This document shows positions 60,148-64,000 of a DNA stretch of 64,000 bases, one piece after another. The notes under the pieces are model-generated. The model did no database searches. It was given only the letters and a program-made list of their open reading frames with translations, and was not told the origin of the DNA. Position 1 is the stretch's first letter. Each line of letters begins with the position of its first letter. Origin of the DNA: Himantopus leucocephalus (taxonomy: Eukaryota > Chordata > Aves > Charadriiformes > Recurvirostridae); contig RSEF01000001.1 of assembly GCA_003993805.1 (NCBI GenBank), positions 146,997,583-147,061,582 of the forward strand. Reading direction: 5' to 3'. A program made the translations under genes and the position numbers.

Positions 60148-62035
60148 CCCCACCTAGGGAACTTGAATCTGACATGATAACAAGCAGCAACAAAAATGGA
60201 CAGGATCATTTAGAACTGTGTCTGTGTAGCCTGGCAGGGGCAAGGCAGCTGTTTTCCGCGTGAGGCTGCAAAACACCCCCATGGCCCGCGGCTTTCAGTG
60301 GTATCCATTTTATTACCCAGAAAAGTACAGGAAACCAGAGGGAATTCAGAGAAACAGAACAGAAGGGGCTAGAGCTCTGGAGGGAAGGAACAGTAATGAA
60401 AGTACAGAAGCAGCAAGTGGATGTTATACATGGAGATGTGATTTTGAGGAGTGCCGATTTTTTTTTTAAGATGGGTGTTTACTGAGAGGAGATCAAACTA
60501 GATTTTTACATTAAAGTGTGCAAAAGACCAAGAGGACAATGAAGAAGACAGAATTGTTTAAAGAGGGGTATAGAGAAAGTGGCAAAAAATCCAAGAGAAA
60601 TATGAGGAAAAATTTGCCTGAAGCTGACATCTACGAGGCTGTTTCTCAAAATGGAAAGAAGTCCCTCCACTTGAGCTTATTAAATACCAATGAAACACTA
60701 GATAATTTTTCAGAAGCAAAAAATTCATGCTGAGAAAAGTATTTAAACATTGATATTTTGGTTCTAACTTCTGCATAGTTTTTATATGTAGCTTAGTCTT
60801 TTGCAAACTGCCCTTTCAAAAAAAAGTCAACTAGAACATTCTCATTGAATGCAAAAGGCTTTAGAGTAACTCAGAATGTAAAGGCATATCATCCAGCCTG
60901 TGTGTCTAAAGGCTAAAATAAAGTGGCCTGGTTTTAAAATGTGCAGAACGCCAGCATTTTCCACCAGCTTCAGTGAGAGCAATGCAAAGACAGAAGAAAG
61001 ATGAAGCGAAAGATCATCCTATGGGTTTGTCTCCCATGATATTTAAGGCAGTCGGTGTTGTTTTCTCCTCATCTGCTGAATTTTGGCAGCTATACCAATG
61101 GTGTCTGCACTATCTGGGACAACTTCAAATTGAGGGGCCTTAGAAATCACTCCTGTGATGACTGCCAGGTCCGTGTCTGGCAGTGGGGACTGCAGGAGGG
61201 TGAGACATACACAACCATGATCCCATGGTTACCCTACACAAACTATCTGTGCTGAGGAGCCGGCAGCTCGCAGGGAGATGTCCAGCCTCTTGCAGGGTTT
61301 GGGTAGGGGCAGGGTGGTGCAGGCAGGGGTCTGCTTGAACTTCAGCAGAAAGCTGGCTTTGGTGGGTGGTCTATGTCAGCTTAGATGTAGCTCGAGAAAG
61401 ATCATTGAACACCTGTTTGTAAATCACGAAAGGACTCAACAGACCAGAAAAGCTGAGATGATTTCCACCTGTTCAGTCCCTCTGCAACCTTTCTGTACCA
61501 AGGAAAGGAACCCGTGAGCCTGGGAAAGAGTACAGGGAAGCTAAGTGGGGGTGAGTAATGAGGGTGAAGGGTTGAGAAACTAAGAAAAATTTCAACCTGA
61601 TGTTTAAGTTTGGCAAACTAGTGAAAGTAGAGCTGAAGTGGATCTGTCTCCTGTGCATGCACCAGTAACAATCTTGTTACTGTGTACTGAACTCCTGGTT
61701 TAGACACCCCACTTCACCTTGCGGTAGGTTTGGTTACCAGCCCTGAGCCACAGCTGTCCTGACCCCAAGTTTAACCACCTTCTGGGGTCAAATGGGGTTG
61801 GCACAGCTTGGTGAGCCTGAGCAGGGCTGCTTGTTCAGTTCATGTCAGCTCTCTATCCTAAGGGTATTCTTCATCAGAGCATCTAATTTTCCATAAACTG
61901 TTCTTTTAAATGCTTGAGTAATCACTCAAAGTTGGTCAGATGATCATTCATGCACAACAGCTACACCAAAAGTCCAGGGAACAGAACATTCATTCTCTGG
62001 TGCCTTTACAGAGATAAAGGGACATGGTCTATTTC
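60148..62035. other. 1.9-kb spacer between inverted repeat arms, no gene recognised
   Basis: No transposase, reverse transcriptase or other motif was seen. The plus-strand frames at 60260-60469, 60518-60733, 61055-61255 and 61278-61517 are short and unrelated to known families. If the arms are transposon ends, this spacer is non-coding cargo or decayed beyond recognition. Confidence 0.5.
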
Positions 62036-62244
62036 ACAGCTAGGATGGAATTTTTATTTTCTAACCAAAGGTGGACTCTCTACAGGTGAAAGTTACAGCA
62101 AGTGGGATTCATCCAACAGGTCTTGGACATTTGCAGTGTAAACTCTTAATCTGATCCAGTTTTGCCTTTTTCCTCCATTGATTGCCAAAGGCACCTAAAC
62201 ATTTAGATCAAGTACATGTTTTAGATACCAAAGGTTAATACAGT
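62036..62244 (+). repeat. Right arm of the ~205-bp inverted repeat pair
   Basis: This is the counterpart of 59945-60147 in opposite orientation, at roughly 90% identity in its first two thirds. Neither arm shows a clear target-site duplication, and the sequences outside the matching segment do not resemble each other. Confidence 0.88.
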
Positions 62245-64000
62245 CTCAAAAAGTCACTGCCCAAAATTTTACAACTAATCAGGCTGCATAAACAGCACTA
62301 CCAGATAACTGCTAGTAATGGCCACAGCCCTACTTCCCACTTTCCAGACCCTCTTTTCTCCGTCTGGAAACCCAAAGGAGTCTGTCCCCCATCAGCTCTG
62401 CCCCCACATCAGCCATTCTCAGCGAATTACCAAAACCAGCATTTACTCCTTAACAGTCACTGAATGCAAACTAGGCTTAAGTTGCACTGTTTGTCTGCTG
62501 AGACATTGGATTAAAAGTGAAATGGTGGGAAAAAATTAGTTGTGACAATTGACTGGGAGGATTAGATCCCCACGGCCTGAGTACAGAATTTGTGCATCAG
62601 GAAACTAATACCCTGATGACCTAAGGAAGGACTTCTGGGTTACTTATGGCTGCTTTCTCCTCTTGCAGGAGAAACTCAGATATCTTCAGCCTCCTACTGT
62701 TTTTTTAATGATCATAAATACTTTCTAGCAATAACATTATCATTTTTTCTCCTTGAGACTTCATCTGGCAAGTGGAAGTGCATCTTATTTCTGCTTCTCT
62801 CGTTTGGACACTGCCTTGCTGACTTTTCTGGAGTTTTTTGAGCATCAGTGGAGCCTATATGGATCTGGCTGGGTGGGCGGGCATGGTCTGGAGGAGGATT
62901 TTCAGGACACATGTTTTTGTAATTCCTTTGTCTGGCACTTCATGCAAACCTGGGTTCTTCACTGGGTGCGCACCCTGAGTGAGAAGGACAAGGACCTACA
63001 AGAAGAAATTTTCAAGCAATTAAAACACATATACACACACTACCAAGGCAATTGAAAATTAAAATTCCCCAAGGTATAGTATTAGGAAAACTGTCAGAGT
63101 GAATACAGCTCTGAGGAGCAGCAAAGATGCTCTCCAAGGAGGAATCAGATAAAACAGTTCAGCATTAAAAGTATTCACAAAGGCGTCCCCAATCACAACA
63201 GCCATTGCACAGGAGAGGGATCAAATCCATGTTATAACTGAAGTAAAACCTGCAGCGGGAGCTCAGAAGTTTCTCAGCATCAGGGGATCTTCCCCAAGGA
63301 GAAACTTTGCATAAACAGCCATTGTAGAGGAGCTGGAGATGCTGCCCGCAACAGCATGAACAAATTCACTTGAGAGATGCTGTATAAATATTTGAAATGG
63401 AAGAAGAGCTTAACATAAGAGCTGTCTCAGCCATAAAGGAATACACCAGCTCCCCTGGCCCGGCAGCAGGAGAGGCTGCAGCTCTTTGGTGAAATCAAAA
63501 TGAGAGTCCACGCAGAAGAAACACTGACAGATGACCTGTCAGAGACAAAAAGCTGTCTAAAACCCATTCTTGCTAAATCACAAGCCCCACTCTGGATGAA
63601 CACCTCAGAAGTGTGATGAAGGGGAGGAGGGCCTTTCAGCCGGGGACAATTTTGTTGGAAGTAAAGGACCCACCTGGGAGAGATACTTAGGGAACTGGCC
63701 AGGTGGGAACAGCTTTCACCCCATCCCCTGGGGGAGTCCTTGCAGAAGAGAAGCCAGGTTGAACCCAGAGATGATCCCTCTTTTGCTCCTACACTAGGGA
63801 CGAGGTCTTTGGGTTGACACATAGGCACCTGGGGAGGCTTCCTGAGTACTTTGCAGTCAGAGTTCAGGGAGGTGAGAAGCAGGACAAGAAGCAAGATGGG
63901 CACTGCAAGGAGCAGTTGTGGCACCAGGGGAAAGGAGGGAGGCTGTGCAAATCTGCATTTTGGCTCATCCTGGGTCACTGTTGGAATAAGGAGCCCAAGA
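62245..64000. other. Unassigned stretch, GC-richer at the end
   Basis: No gene could be assigned. A plus frame at 62753-63055 (100 codons) and a minus frame open from the window edge to 63427 (183 codons from a non-ATG start) have no recognisable family. The minus frame has one hydrophobic segment (LVPQLLLAVPILLLVLLL) and a CAG at its left edge that could be an acceptor. The opposite strand there is purine-rich, which alone can give a Leu-rich frame. They are left uncalled. Confidence 0.4.

Noticed and set aside
62753..63055. 100-codon plus-strand frame with Trp/Phe-rich segment
   Set aside because: There is no splice context or known motif, and another frame is open on the opposite strand.
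1..64000. CRISPR arrays, operons, ribosome binding sites, prophage or insertion sequences
   Set aside because: The window is vertebrate nuclear DNA by its repeats; no regularly spaced short repeats or bacterial gene layout was seen.

Overview
The window looks like a gene-poor, AT-rich stretch of a bird chromosome. The repeats show this directly: several CR1 LINEs of different ages with the avian octamer 3' end (ATTCTATG-type), a solo LTR of the common avian ERVL-like type, and older CR1/L3 and MIR-like fossils shared with other archosaurs. No complete protein-coding gene is visible. Nearly all long open frames lie in repeats or are chance frames in non-coding DNA. The species or order cannot be fixed from the sequence.

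Layout. 1-458: 3' part of a CR1 of a relatively young subfamily, internally deleted. 459-16519: intergenic or intronic DNA with two ancient CR1 remnants (3740-4330 minus, 6845-7050 plus), a short CpG-rich patch with a YY1-like motif (5647-5935) and a second CpG-rich patch (13720-13950). 16520-17553: solo LTR with seven degenerate ~47-bp internal units. 17554-35734: mostly featureless, with a short CR1 (31098-31226), a possible minus-strand terminal exon (31473-31753) and an assembly duplication (24232-24496). 35735-38900: two CR1 copies head to tail on the minus strand. The larger keeps ORF1-esterase and ORF2-endonuclease pseudogene segments, but its reverse transcriptase is missing at a 100-N gap. 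41570-41880: a near-complete 5S rRNA sequence fused to the 3' tail of the same CR1 subfamily as the copy at position 1. This is the most interesting object here. 42847-42923 and 50030-50760: ancient CR1/L3 pieces. 44288-44715: another assembly duplication. 51682-52678: two splice-bounded minus-strand segments that may be exons of an unidentified membrane protein. 54239-54420 and 56758-56922: long pentanucleotide arrays. 59945-62244: a ~205-bp sequence present twice in inverted orientation. The last ~600 bp are richer in GC and carry an uninterpreted minus-strand frame.

How the parts relate. The CR1 at the left edge and the tail of the 5S chimera differ at only about nine of ~155 aligned positions by hand count. 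The CR1 family is therefore the probable source of the enzyme that made the chimera, either as a single template-switch event or as one copy of a SINE family with a 5S head. Eight single-N positions mark contig joins. Four are flanked by near-identical direct copies that are best read as unmerged contig ends, not biology.
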